NCBI GenBank assembly: GCA_021783135.1
Contig: JAJXUE010000018.1
Location: 1-49,484, forward strand
Source: Bacillota bacterium
Lineage (GTDB): Bacteria > Bacillota > Desulfitobacteriia > Desulfitobacteriales > JAJXUE01
DNA length: 49,484 nt
Reading direction: 5' to 3'
Positions 9,914-17,922 of this stretch are shown in pieces; position 1 is the first letter of the stretch, and each line of letters begins with the position of its first letter. Made by a program: the position numbers and the translations under genes. Under the pieces are notes generated by a model. The model searched no databases, was not told the DNA's origin, and saw only the letters and a list, made by a program, of their open reading frames with translations.

Positions 9914-10035
9914 CCTCGCCAACTAGGCGAGGACCGCGGAAGATAGTACGAGGAAAAACGCGCGCAGTGGAAACCGATGCGCGCTTTTCTTGGCCCCTTA
10001 ACATACAATGAACGAGAAACCATTGGTATTGTATG
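9914..10035 (+). other. Cluster of three hairpins between hemL and the SDH gene
   Basis: Three successive inverted repeats: CCTCGCC/GGCGAGG (9914-9920 and 9926-9932), GCGCGCA/TGCGCGC (9960-9966 and 9978-9984, flanked by AAAA and TTTT so able to act as a terminator in either direction), and CATACAAT/ATTGTATG (10002-10009 and 10028-10035). I do not recognise a known riboswitch or small RNA here. It may be the 5' leader of the SDH operon or a small RNA; a mobile-element scar is less likely. Confidence 0.45.
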
Positions 10036-10057
10036 GGGAGGGAAGGGGTGAAGCTCT

Positions 10058-10225
10058 GTGCTGGTTATTCGCAAGTCCAGCGTGCAACGCGGCATGACAG
10101 TAAGACTGATTCCGTTGACGCGCCAAATCAAAGGCTTTCCGGTAATGCAGGAACCCCGCACCCTTTATCCCTCAGACCCTAAGCTATTGCTCAGAGGGAG
10201 GGGTTTTTTCGGTGGCTATCGATAA
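10058..10225 (+). CDS. Possible small protein, 55 aa, overlapping the SDH gene start
   Basis: An open frame starts at GTG 10058 behind GGGAGGGAAGGGG (10036-10048) and ends at 10225, overlapping the next gene by 14 bases. The predicted protein is basic (starts MLVIRKSSVQRGMTVRLIPL) with no motif I recognise. The good ribosome site and overlap support a real coupled gene. Against it, the last third is built from a GC-rich hairpin (CCCTC/GAGGG) next to the ribosome site of the SDH gene, so the stretch could simply be a structured leader. Confidence 0.35.
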   Translation: MLVIRKSSVQRGMTVRLIPLTRQIKGFPVMQEPRTLYPSDPKLLLRGRGFFGGYR

Positions 10226-11015
10226 AAATGAGCGCATCAAATTGCTGCGCCAACTCGAATCGCAACGTAATTCTAAGGTATTAGTGTATTTTTCTTATAC
10301 CCCCCTGGATGACAACATTTTAATGCCTTTATATTCGCAACTCGTAACAATTGGGAAAACAGAAAAAATAGACTTATTCTTGCACTCGTATGGCGGCGCA
10401 GTGGATACCCCATTCAAAGTAGTTACCTTAATTCGTGAGTTTTGTGACAAGTTTGGCGTAATCGTACCATTTGTGGCCAAAAGTGCCGCATCGATGATTG
10501 CGATTGGTGCGGATGAAATTGTGATGGGTCCGGTTTCGGAGCTCGGTCCCATCGACCCGTTAGTAAAACATCCCTTGTATAAAGAACTGTGGATACCGGT
10601 GCAGGCCATTCGCTATTGTCTTGACTACATTCAGCGTACCATTCAAGAAAACCCTGAACCAGATACAGCAGCCTTGGCCTTATCCCCAATTATGAACAAG
10701 CTGGATCCATGGATTATCGGCGACTATGAAAAAGCCATTAAAGCCTCGAAACAGTACGCGCAGCAGTTGCTCGCCAGTTACATGTTTAAGAACCAGCCGG
10801 AAAAAATTGAGGGTGCCACCAAGGCCCTTGTCGAAGGTTACTTTTCCCACGGTTATCCCATTGGACGTAAGGAAGCGAAAGAGGAGTTAGGCCTAAACAT
10901 CGTTGAAGCCACTGGGGAGCTTTGGCAAACAATCTGGGAACTATACACCTCGTATGACGAAATAATGGTTGAAAGGGACTATGTCAGTATCATTGATTAC
11001 AGTAAAGTGGAATAG
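10212..11015 (+). CDS. SDH-family ClpP-fold serine protease-like protein
   Basis: Member of the serine dehydrogenase proteinase (SDH_sah) family with a ClpP/crotonase fold. Seen: the oxyanion-type segment FLHSYGGAVDTP, the nucleophile region AKSAASMIAIGAD (serines at residues 91 and 94) and GPVSELGPIDP, as in the family. There is no signal peptide or membrane segment, so it is probably cytoplasmic or membrane-associated. Start GTG at 10212 behind GGGAGGGG; length 267 aa. Substrate unknown. It lies upstream of tatA, but the 290-base gap and an inverted repeat argue against one operon. Confidence 0.8.
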   Translation: MAIDKNERIKLLRQLESQRNSKVLVYFSYTPLDDNILMPLYSQLVTIGKTEKIDLFLHSYGGAVDTPFKVVTLIREFCDKFGVIVPFVAKSAASMIAIGADEIVMGPVSELGPIDPLVKHPLYKELWIPVQAIRYCLDYIQRTIQENPEPDTAALALSPIMNKLDPWIIGDYEKAIKASKQYAQQLLASYMFKNQPEKIEGATKALVEGYFSHGYPIGRKEAKEELGLNIVEATGELWQTIWELYTSYDEIMVERDYVSIIDYSKVE

Positions 11016-11070
11016 CAAAATCGCAATTGCATATGTACAATATCAGGTCAGCAAGTTCGAATCGGGAGCA

Positions 11071-11112
11071 CTGTAATTAGGCAAGTTTGCGGGACAGCTT
11101 GCCTAATTACAG
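11071..11112. repeat. Perfect 15-bp inverted repeat
   Basis: CTGTAATTAGGCAAG (11071-11085) and CTTGCCTAATTACAG (11098-11112) pair perfectly around a 12-base loop. There is no T tract on either side, so it is a weak terminator candidate; it could be an mRNA-stabilising end of the SDH transcript or an operator for a dimeric regulator. Confidence 0.6.
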
Positions 11113-11248
11113 GAATGGACAAATATGGTAGGGTTATTTTCTTTACCAAAAGGAATCCTAGGGTGTACTATTAACTCACATTATTTTTTTAGCTATTGCT
11201 ATTAGGCGAAGTATTTAGTTTTAAATTGTAGAAGATATGCAAAATAGT

Positions 11249-11278
11249 TTGAGATTTCTTTTAATACTGTTTTATGAT
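11249..11278 (+). promoter_or_regulatory. Candidate promoter of tatA
   Basis: TTGAGA (11249-11254) and TATGAT (11273-11278) are 18 bases apart, 27 bases before the tatA start codon, in an AT-rich stretch. Confidence 0.5.
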
Positions 11279-11305
11279 ATAGTTATATGTAGGAGGTGAA
11301 TACCC

Positions 11306-11497
11306 ATGTTAACTTTTGGATGGTTTAATACTACTACTGCTCTAGTCGTATTGGGGATTGCTTTGGTCATCTTTGGACCGGGTAAACTACCTGAACTAGG
11401 TGGCGCCTTGGGCAAAGGTATTAAGGAATTTAAATCTGCTTCAGATGGTGAAAAAAAACAAGCTGAGAATGAAGAGGTAAAATCCGAGTCCAAGTAG
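11306..11497 (+). CDS. tatA: TatA/E-family twin-arginine translocase protein
   Basis: Small pore-forming component of the Tat system, which exports folded proteins across the membrane. The 63-residue protein has one N-terminal membrane helix (about residues 9-24), the FGPGKLPELG hinge typical of TatA, an amphipathic helix and a charged, Lys/Glu-rich tail. A strong AGGAGGTGA site (11291-11299) precedes the ATG. No tatC is in the window, so the partner is encoded elsewhere. A TatA-only locus is common in Clostridia. Confidence 0.9.
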   Translation: MLTFGWFNTTTALVVLGIALVIFGPGKLPELGGALGKGIKEFKSASDGEKKQAENEEVKSESK

Positions 11498-11566
11498 ATT
11501 AGATATTATCTTGGATTACGATTACACATTACGATGTAGTTTGTTTAATTTACCTATAATTAAGCC

Positions 11567-11595
11567 TTGATTTGTTTGACTCAACATGCTATATT
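11567..11595 (+). promoter_or_regulatory. Candidate promoter of tRNA-Leu
   Basis: TTGATT (11567-11572) and TATATT (11590-11595) are 17 bases apart, ending 21 bases before the mature tRNA. Confidence 0.5.
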
Positions 11596-11616
11596 ATGTT
11601 TTGTCACTAATGAGTT

Positions 11617-11703
11617 GCGGTCGTGGCGGAACTGGCAGACGCGCTAGATTCAGGTTCTAGTGCTCGCAAGGGCATGGAGGTTCAAGTCCTCTCGACCGCA
11701 CCA
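11617..11703 (+). tRNA. tRNA-Leu (anticodon CAG)
   Basis: 87 bases including encoded CCA. The acceptor stem GCGGTCG/CGACCGC, the anticodon stem CTAGA/TCTAG with loop TTCAGGT (anticodon CAG at 11651-11653), a long class-II variable arm (TGCTCGCAAGGGCA) and the TTCAAGT T-loop are visible. It reads CUG codons. Its last bases are repeated 772 bp downstream (12462-12478), suggesting use as an integration site. Confidence 0.95.
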
Positions 11704-11706
11704 AAT
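11690..11706. repeat. att-like direct repeat, tRNA 3'-end copy
   Basis: The 17 bases TCTCGACCGCACCAAAT cover the 3' end of tRNA-Leu and recur exactly at 12462-12478. This is the pattern left by tyrosine-recombinase elements that integrate into tRNA 3' ends. No integrase gene lies between the two copies. Confidence 0.6.
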
Positions 11707-11715
11707 CGACGTTTT

Positions 11716-11755
11716 AGAGCGTTTTATCGTAGGAATACGGTAGAACGTTCTTTTT
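11716..11755 (+). terminator. Terminator after tRNA-Leu
   Basis: AGAGCGTTTTATCGT (11716-11730) pairs with ACGGTAGAACGTTCT (11737-11751), with two G-T wobbles, and is followed by five or more T. It ends the tRNA transcript. Confidence 0.75.
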
Positions 11756-11927
11756 GCGTGTATTGAGCTTTCTTTTGGGTACAGCATTTCTTACAAGACG
11801 GTGGCTTAGGTAGGGCTTATTAATGAACGGTACTAATTATGTGCCAGTTGTTCCATACATCTGCATTATTTTACCGATTGACAAGCATCTTCCCACAAGC
11901 GTAGCCTACGTATAGAGGCAAACTTAA

Positions 11928-12320
11928 GGAGAGCAAAAGTATGACGTTGGTGGATATGCCTGGACAAACCCAAATGACCCGACTCAAGCAATTCAAGCTA
12001 TTGAATCTGGTAATGTAGGCGCACTTATGGACGAATCAACAGGGAAATGGAATATCACAGGAATTTTTGGGCAACCAGACAAACAATGGTCAAATATTAG
12101 TTCGAATGGAGAAACTGGCAGTTTTATAGATACTTCAAAAATAATACCATTTACTATGTCTGGTTCATATAGTAAAACCCAATATATAGGATATGGGAAG
12201 GCGTTTATCATTAAAAGACCGGAACCGTATTCATTTTATATAGAGGTTTGGGGCTCTCAGACTCTTGCTAATGCAGTATTATCAACAGTACAGATAGAAG
12301 AAGATAGTGCACATTCATGA
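11928..12320 (+). pseudogene. Fragment of an unrecognised gene in an AT-rich insert
   Basis: The frame is open from 11928 (after a stop at 11925) to 12320 and reads as protein-like from YDVGGYAWTNPNDPTQA onwards, but has no start codon before ATG 12027, which lacks a ribosome site. A good site, AAGGAG at 11926-11931, serves an ATG at 11941 in a different frame that ends after 25 residues. This looks like a gene whose 5' end was lost or frameshifted. The product (97 aa from ATG 12027) has no family I recognise. Base composition is more AT-rich than the neighbours, in keeping with acquired DNA. Confidence 0.45.
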
Positions 12321-12461
12321 CTATTACTAAAGGCGGTAATAACTTAAATTTGATTTTTCAATTAAAGCCTGGCATAAAGCATTATAATATAGGGCTTGGC
12401 CATGACATGATTGGAATTTCATTTCAATAGATATATGTTTATTTAATTGTCTAAAGCCGCA

Positions 12462-12478
12462 TCTCGACCGCACCAAAT
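12462..12478. repeat. att-like direct repeat, distal copy
   Basis: Exact 17-base repeat of the tRNA-Leu 3' end at 11690-11706. The segment between the copies (11707-12461, 755 bp) would be the remnant of an integrated element, now lacking any recombinase. Confidence 0.6.
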
Positions 12479-12485
12479 ACGCTGA

Positions 12486-12522
12486 TCGACGGCTTTTCCT
12501 GTAAGGGAGAGTCGTTTTTTTA
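12486..12522 (+). terminator. Terminator downstream of the att-like repeat
   Basis: CGAC (12487-12490) with a following pyrimidine-rich arm pairs imperfectly with GGGAGAGTCG (12506-12515), then a run of seven T. It may be the original tRNA-Leu terminator, displaced by the insert. Confidence 0.5.
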
Positions 12523-12764
12523 TTTCCCGCATGAGGTTATCTATACGTCATTTTAAAGGTTTGCCAGCAACGTCCGTGCATTAGAGGGCGACCGAGAAAA
12601 ATGTTGCTTAATGGCACTTATACCTGTAACATGTGTAAATAGGCAATATTCGTTTATATGACGAACATATGACCAACTTTTGACCTATTAAGGAACCTAT
12701 CGTCGCATAGAGCTGGTTTTCCGCTTGTGCACGAAGAGGGTGTAGCAAAAAGGAGTGTGTAGGT
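12523..12764. other. Leader region of the first chemoreceptor gene, nothing recognised
   Basis: I see no open frame with a ribosome site, no clear promoter at good spacing and no riboswitch in this stretch. The only functional site is AAAAAGGAG (12747-12755) for the gene that follows. Confidence 0.4.
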
Positions 12765-14483
12765 GTGCAGTGGTTTATAAATTTTAAAACTGCCCAAAAA
12801 ATCATGAGCGTTGTGGTTCTCCTGATTCTCTTTATGATTGGGATTTGGACGGTAGTATTTTACTACAGCAGCAGGGCCAACAGCAATCTGACTGAAATGT
12901 ATCAAGGGAACCTGGTTCCGATTAAAGACCTAAACGATGCCAGAGTCAAAATGCGTCATTACGAAGGGACGGTTTTTGAGTCGGTAATTACTGCAGCTGA
13001 CAAAAATCGTATCAAAGATTTAAGCCAAGAATCAAAAGCTGCGGTAGAAGCGCTCAATCAAGATTTGGCAGACTATCAAAAGCAAAGTTTGGACTCCTTC
13101 GAAGCGTCTAAACTTGCCGCACTACTGCCAACTGTTAGTACGTACGAAACCGGAGTGCAAAAGGTGTTAGCGCTAGTTCAGGCTGGCAACCCCACCGCTG
13201 CTTTCCAGTATTATAAGACCAACCTGGACACTACTGCCGATAACATAGCCCAGGCTTTATCTGATCTTGCCACGCACAATGACAACTTGGCAAACGCCAT
13301 GAACCTGCAAACTAAGTCTGAAGCGATTATCTCAACTGAAATATCCATAGGTATTATGTTATTGGCCATTATTTTAGCTTTGGCACTAGGCCTTTTTGTG
13401 GCCAAGATCATTGCCAATCCACTTAAATTGATGACGCAGAGCGCCCAGGAGATTGCCACAGGTAATCTGGCTGTTGACATTATTAAAGTTGCCTCGCATG
13501 ACGAAGTTGGGTTATTGAGCACATCGCTAATAACAATGACAACCAATTTACGCGGGTTGATTCGAACAGTTGCCGAATCGTCAGAGCAGGTCGCGGCTTC
13601 TGCCGAGGAACTAACCGCTAGTGCCGAACAGAATGCCCAAGCTTCTGATCAAGTAGCCGGATCGATTAATGCAGTAGCAGCCGGGGCTGAACACCAAGTT
13701 GATGCCGTAAATGAAACTTCTGCTGCCATTGAACAAATATCTACCAGTATCCAACAAGTGGCAGTAAGCAGCAACAATGTTGCGAACCAAACGCAAAACA
13801 CCACGAGTGTAACCAAAGAAGGTCAAGGTGCCATCGCAAGAGCTATTAGTCAGATGGGAAAAGTTGATCAAGGGACTGTCAAAGTACAGGCGGCTATTAA
13901 CAAACTAGCCGGTAGTTCGGAGGAAATTGGCAATATTATTGGGATGATTACCGACATAGCCAATCAAACCAATCTGCTTGCACTTAATGCGGCCATTGAA
14001 GCGGCCCGAGCCGGTGAACAAGGGCGAGGCTTTGCGGTAGTGGCGGAAGAGGTACGTAAACTGGCTGAACAAGCAGCAGGTGCGGCGCAACAAATTGGTC
14101 AATTAATTCAAGAAAACCAAATTGACCTTAATACTGCAGTGGAGTCGATGCAGCAGGGTTCCCAAGATGTAATGCTGGGAAAATCCGTTGTAGGTGAAGC
14201 CGGTGATGCTTTCGGAGCCATAGCTGAAGCAATCGAGCTTGTTTCCGGTCAAGTGCAGGAAATTTCCGCCACAATTCAACAGATGGCCGGGAGTAGTCAG
14301 CAGGTAGTTGCTTCTATTCGTAAAATCGAACTCATCAGTAAGGAGAGTTCAGATCAAGCTCAAACCGTAGCGGCAGCAACCGAGGAGCAGTCGGCGTCTG
14401 TGGAGCAAATTGCCAATGCGAGCCAAAGCTTGGCTCTAATGGCCCAACAACTGCAGAACAGTGTGAGTAATTTCCGCATCTAA
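12765..14483 (+). CDS. Methyl-accepting chemotaxis protein with 4-helix-bundle sensor
   Basis: Transmembrane chemoreceptor that signals through CheA/CheW to the flagellar motor. The 572-residue protein has a membrane helix at about 14-34, an extracytoplasmic helical domain of about 150 residues (4HB_MCP-like), a second membrane helix at about 190-213, HAMP at about 214-266 and a long cytoplasmic coiled coil with the hairpin tip [18 protein letters not shown]. Start GTG at 12765 with AAAAAGGAG. The ligand cannot be told from sequence. It is the first of three receptor genes in this block. Confidence 0.93.
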   Translation: MQWFINFKTAQKIMSVVVLLILFMIGIWTVVFYYSSRANSNLTEMYQGNLVPIKDLNDARVKMRHYEGTVFESVITAADKNRIKDLSQESKAAVEALNQDLADYQKQSLDSFEASKLAALLPTVSTYETGVQKVLALVQAGNPTAAFQYYKTNLDTTADNIAQALSDLATHNDNLANAMNLQTKSEAIISTEISIGIMLLAIILALALGLFVAKIIANPLKLMTQSAQEIATGNLAVDIIKVASHDEVGLLSTSLITMTTNLRGLIRTVAESSEQVAASAEELTASAEQNAQASDQVAGSINAVAAGAEHQVDAVNETSAAIEQISTSIQQVAVSSNNVANQTQNTTSVTKEGQGAIARAISQMGKVDQGTVKVQAAINKLAGSSEEIGNIIGMITDIANQTNLLALNAAIEAARAGEQGRGFAVVAEEVRKLAEQAAGAAQQIGQLIQENQIDLNTAVESMQQGSQDVMLGKSVVGEAGDAFGAIAEAIELVSGQVQEISATIQQMAGSSQQVVASIRKIELISKESSDQAQTVAAATEEQSASVEQIANASQSLALMAQQLQNSVSNFRI

Positions 14484-14599
14484 TCAAACACGCAATGTTA
14501 TTAAAAAAATGGTAGACATAGGCAAATTAAGTGAAATATTAGCAGGAATCCGGACATTTTTGGCGAAGATTATAAAAAAGTTAATTATAATTGCTGTAT

Positions 14600-14690
14600 C
14601 TGTCGACAATGGCAAACCTGCTTAAAGGTGGGGACGCAAAGCTACGAGTCTAAGGTGGACAAAAACACTATGATGGTCGGGCTATCGAAA
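14600..14690 (+). ncRNA. Cyclic di-GMP-I (GEMM-I) riboswitch aptamer
   Basis: The characteristic GEMM-I segments occur in order: GGCAAACC (14611-14618), then AAAGGTGGGGACGCAAAGC (14624-14642), then GTCTAAGG (14648-14655) and ATGGTCGGGCTATCG (14672-14686) closing the P1 helix with CGACAAT-side sequence. A terminator hairpin follows 15 bases later and the next gene is an HD-GYP c-di-GMP phosphodiesterase. Outer boundaries are approximate. The neighbouring gene supports a feedback role. Confidence 0.9.
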
Positions 14691-14704
14691 ATTTACACCA
14701 CATT

Positions 14705-14740
14705 GTCGCCACGTAAGCATTGTTTCGTGGCGACTTTTTT
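14705..14740 (+). terminator. Riboswitch expression-platform terminator
   Basis: GTCGCCACG (14705-14713) pairs perfectly with CGTGGCGAC (14726-14734), followed by six T. It lies between the c-di-GMP aptamer and the HD-GYP start codon, so it is the likely transcriptional switch. Whether ligand promotes or prevents termination cannot be read directly. Confidence 0.85.
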
Positions 14741-14767
14741 GTGCGGGAGAAAACGGGGTGTGGACAC

Positions 14768-15889
14768 GTGGATATTAGCTTAATACCAGTGCAAGTTGAT
14801 GCCTTGGACGTTGGAGTTCTGACAAGCTATGACCTTTTTGATGAGGTCGGTAAACTGTTATTGGCCAAAGACGAGTTAGTAACAGAGAGCGTATATGAAC
14901 TGCTGCAAAGGCGCCAGGTGTACAGAATCGCGCAGGGACACGTTGAAGCAGTGCCAGTTAAACGGTTCTCGGCTCATGTTTATCGTGAGGTTTTGACTAA
15001 GGTTCAGCACCTATACTATGAAGCGGCACTGGTAGATTCGGAGCAATTGAGCCAAACAATTGAATTGGTGGAAGTAATGGTCAAGGAGCTGGAAACCTGC
15101 CCCAAACAGTTTGTCGATCTTAACGCCTTGCGTACCTATGATAATGATCTCTATGTGCATTCAGTTAACGTTGCGATCTTGTCCGGCATGATCGGAGCGG
15201 AACATGGCTACTCGGGCAGGGAACTGCGCGGGCTCGTGTTGGGTGCTTTGCTGCATGACATAGGTAAACTTGGTATACCAAAAGAAATTTTAAATAAACC
15301 TTCCGGTTTGACGAACGACGAATTTGCTTTGATGAAGGAGCATCCGGAAAAAGGCGTTGCATTGTTGGCTAATGTTACGGTATCCGCGAGTGTGCTCAAT
15401 ATCATCCGACATCATCATGAGCGTTGGGATGGCTCTGGCTATCCCTATGGGCTAATTGGCCCTAAAAATTCACTTAATTCGCAAATCGTGGCTGTTGCCG
15501 ACGTGTTCGATGCTATAACAGCTGATCGCCCCTATCGCAGCGGTTTACCGTTTTATCACTCCTACGAATTAGTGGTTACTAATCAGGGACTTAATCCTGA
15601 TGTGCTCCAGGTCTTTAAACGTTGCATTGTGTTTTACCCGGAAAATTCCTTTGTGACCTTAAATACGGGAGAGGTTGGGCAAGTTATTGAGGTGCCCTTG
15701 CACTATCCTACGCGTCCCACAGTGCGTGTTTTGTTCGATTCTGCCGGAAATCCGGTATTTCAGCAAACAATTAGTTTATTGGATGATTTGACCCGATTCA
15801 TCAGTAAGGTATCTTTTGATGGCGGGGATGAAAAATATCACACTTCTCCCGTGATTTGGCACATTGACTCTAAGGCTGGTCTGAGTTAA
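14768..15889 (+). CDS. HD-GYP domain c-di-GMP phosphodiesterase
   Basis: Predicted to hydrolyse cyclic di-GMP. The 373-residue protein has an N-terminal domain of about 100 residues without a known motif, then an HD-GYP domain: HSVNVAILS, LHDIGKLGIP (metal-binding His-Asp near residue 162), HHHERWDGSGYP (containing the GYP signature) and VADVFDAITADRPYR. No membrane helix, so cytosolic. I chose GTG 14768 (ACGGGGTG site); an upstream TTG at 14720 lies inside the terminator hairpin and cannot be the start. The c-di-GMP-I riboswitch upstream implies the gene responds to its own substrate. Confidence 0.92.
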   Translation: MDISLIPVQVDALDVGVLTSYDLFDEVGKLLLAKDELVTESVYELLQRRQVYRIAQGHVEAVPVKRFSAHVYREVLTKVQHLYYEAALVDSEQLSQTIELVEVMVKELETCPKQFVDLNALRTYDNDLYVHSVNVAILSGMIGAEHGYSGRELRGLVLGALLHDIGKLGIPKEILNKPSGLTNDEFALMKEHPEKGVALLANVTVSASVLNIIRHHHERWDGSGYPYGLIGPKNSLNSQIVAVADVFDAITADRPYRSGLPFYHSYELVVTNQGLNPDVLQVFKRCIVFYPENSFVTLNTGEVGQVIEVPLHYPTRPTVRVLFDSAGNPVFQQTISLLDDLTRFISKVSFDGGDEKYHTSPVIWHIDSKAGLS

Positions 15890-15984
15890 GCCAGCTTTAC
15901 CCACTCTTGCACGAATAGGTAAAACCAAAATAAGCTCTGTATTTCTGTAAAATGATGTACCATAAAGGCAATAATGACTTAATT

Positions 15985-16010
15985 AACGGTTGTCGGCAAG
16001 AGCAACCGTT
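15985..16010 (+). terminator. Hairpin downstream of the HD-GYP gene
   Basis: AACGGTTG (15985-15992) pairs perfectly with CAACCGTT (16003-16010), followed by TTGTTGT; a moderate terminator about 95 bases after the stop codon. Confidence 0.55.
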
Positions 16011-16071
16011 TTGTTGTGCAAAGTATTGGGTGAAAAAATGACTGTTAAATTGCAGGCAAAAAGGAGGATTG

Positions 16072-16143
16072 ATGAAAAGATTGTCGAATAAAACTCAAAA
16101 TATCTTGCAAAAAAATTGTCGCCATGTGCTTTACTTATGGTGA
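16072..16143 (+). CDS. Possible 23-residue leader peptide before the second chemoreceptor
   Basis: ATG 16072 has AAGGAGG four bases upstream and reads 23 codons (starts MKRLSNKTQNILQK) to a TGA at 16141-16143. That stop is within the descending arm of a terminator hairpin (16118-16149). A translated short frame running into a terminator resembles a leader-peptide attenuator, but I see no run of regulatory codons. It could instead be the remnant of a gene start. Confidence 0.35.
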   Translation: MKRLSNKTQNILQKNCRHVLYLW

Positions 16144-16149
16144 CTTTTT
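16118..16149 (+). terminator. Terminator hairpin in the leader of the second chemoreceptor
   Basis: GTCGCCAT (16118-16125) pairs with ATGGTGAC (16137-16144), one wobble, followed by five T. The start, ATTGTCGCCA, matches that of the riboswitch terminator at 14703, but no c-di-GMP aptamer is visible upstream. Confidence 0.65.
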
Positions 16150-16202
16150 CATTGCCTTAGTGGAGAGCCGAACCGAGCCTAGTATACAAATGGAGGGTAA
16201 AT

Positions 16203-17891
16203 ATGAAAATTAGAGCTAAATTGGTCACAGCCTTTGGCATAGTTTTATTGATTTCCGCTTTACAAGGGGCGGTAGAGATCGTAGTTTCGAATAATATCAA
16301 TAATTCTGTCAAAAGCATCAGCAACAAGTGGCTGCCGTCGCTTGGGTATATAAGTGAACTGGATACCCAAACCTCAGAGCTGCGCTTAAATGAGCTTCAA
16401 CTCATAACCATGCCGGACATGCGACAACAAACGACCCAAAGTATTGCTACATTGTCTAATGAAATTAATGCGGACATGGCTAAATATGCGGCCACAATGA
16501 CCACACCGGAGGAAAAAACCAACTGGGCTACGTTTACGCGCGGCTATCAAGCGTATGTGCAAAATGATGAGACCATCTCTGAGTTAGTTGACGGAGGTAG
16601 TACTGACGCAGCCCTAATTCAATACGACTCCAGTGTGACTGCGTACAACCAATTTAAAGCTCCACTCAAGAACCTGGTTGCTTTAAATATCAACAACGGC
16701 GCTAAAGAAGCAACAATTTCGCAAACAGCCTTTGACTCTGGCCGCATAATTTCCTTCATTGCACTGGGGCTAAATATCCTGTTAGGTATGTTGCTGGCTT
16801 GGTATATAGCGGTATCACTGACCAAAACCGTCCAGCAGTTGGGTGATGCCATTGACGAAGTTGCCGAGGGTAACCTTGCTATCGACAAAGTGAAAATTAA
16901 TACTCAAGATGAAATCAGTCAAATGGCAGGTTCCTTTAATACCATGGTAGCGAATCTGCGTGCGCTAATTAAGAATGTGGCTGAAGCGGCGGAGCAAGTA
17001 GCTGCTTCCTCTCAGGAATTAACCGCAAGCTCGGAACAGCATGCCCAAGCAACTACCCAGGTCGCAACGGCGATCGAAGGTGTTGCCAGCGGGACACAAA
17101 AGCAGGCTGATGCGGTCAATGAAACTTCTGCGGCCATCGAACAAGTGTCAATCAGCATTCAACAAGTTGCGGAAAACGCCAATAGCGTAGCCGGTTTAAC
17201 CGACATCACCACCCAGGCGACACAAGTTGGCTACTCGGCAGTTAACAAGGCTGTCAGCCAGATGGACAATGTGGGCAAGAGCACGGCGCAGGTTCAAGCG
17301 GCCATTGAACAGTTGGAAACAGGCTCCAACAAAATCGGTGAAATTTCTAGCGTAATCGCCGATATTGCCAGCCAGACCAACCTTTTAGCGTTAAATGCTG
17401 CAATTGAGGCGGCAAGGGCAGGGGAACAAGGACGCGGTTTTGCGGTAGTCGCAGAAGAAGTGCGTAAATTGGCCGAGCAGTCGCAAAATGCTGCCCAGGA
17501 GATTACTCAGCTGATTGATGAAAACAAGATTGGTATTGATAACGCAGTAGCTACGATGAATACGGGTGCCAACGAAGTTAAAGTTGGCATGGAGGTGGTT
17601 AATACTGCCGGTGATTCTTTTAAAGATATCGCAGCTTCCGTAGAGCAGGTGGCGGAGCGCATCAAGGAAATTTCTGTGACTATTCAGCAGATGGCAAACG
17701 GTAGTCAACAGATTGTGGACTCGATTCATTCAATTGACATGGTGAGCAAGGAAAACTCCAGCCAATCCCAAACAGTTTCGGCTGCAACGGAAGAACAGGC
17801 AGCGTCAGTTGAAGAAATTGCCTCCGCCAGTCAGAATCTAGCTGTTTTAGCCCAAACCTTGCAGAACGCTACGGCAAAATTCCGCGTTTAA
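16203..17891 (+). CDS. Methyl-accepting chemotaxis protein
   Basis: 562-residue chemoreceptor with a membrane helix at about 7-27, a helical extracytoplasmic region to about 180, a second membrane helix at about 181-203, HAMP to about 257, and a signalling hairpin with [18 protein letters not shown]. Close relative of the receptor at 12765 in the cytoplasmic part but different in the sensor part, so it probably reads a different cue. ATG with AATGGAGGG site. A terminator-bearing leader precedes it. Confidence 0.93.
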   Translation: MKIRAKLVTAFGIVLLISALQGAVEIVVSNNINNSVKSISNKWLPSLGYISELDTQTSELRLNELQLITMPDMRQQTTQSIATLSNEINADMAKYAATMTTPEEKTNWATFTRGYQAYVQNDETISELVDGGSTDAALIQYDSSVTAYNQFKAPLKNLVALNINNGAKEATISQTAFDSGRIISFIALGLNILLGMLLAWYIAVSLTKTVQQLGDAIDEVAEGNLAIDKVKINTQDEISQMAGSFNTMVANLRALIKNVAEAAEQVAASSQELTASSEQHAQATTQVATAIEGVASGTQKQADAVNETSAAIEQVSISIQQVAENANSVAGLTDITTQATQVGYSAVNKAVSQMDNVGKSTAQVQAAIEQLETGSNKIGEISSVIADIASQTNLLALNAAIEAARAGEQGRGFAVVAEEVRKLAEQSQNAAQEITQLIDENKIGIDNAVATMNTGANEVKVGMEVVNTAGDSFKDIAASVEQVAERIKEISVTIQQMANGSQQIVDSIHSIDMVSKENSSQSQTVSAATEEQAASVEEIASASQNLAVLAQTLQNATAKFRV

Positions 17892-17922
17892 CGCGTTTAA
17901 ATACGAGAGGAAAAGACAATCT

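Noticed and set aside
14720-14767. N-terminal extension of the HD-GYP protein starting at TTG 14720
   Set aside because: These codons lie in the terminator hairpin of the riboswitch and have no ribosome site; GTG 14768 is better placed.
15890-16202. Second c-di-GMP riboswitch before the second chemoreceptor
   Set aside because: The terminator resembles that of the first riboswitch, but the conserved aptamer segments (GGCAAACC, GGACGCAAAG) are absent.
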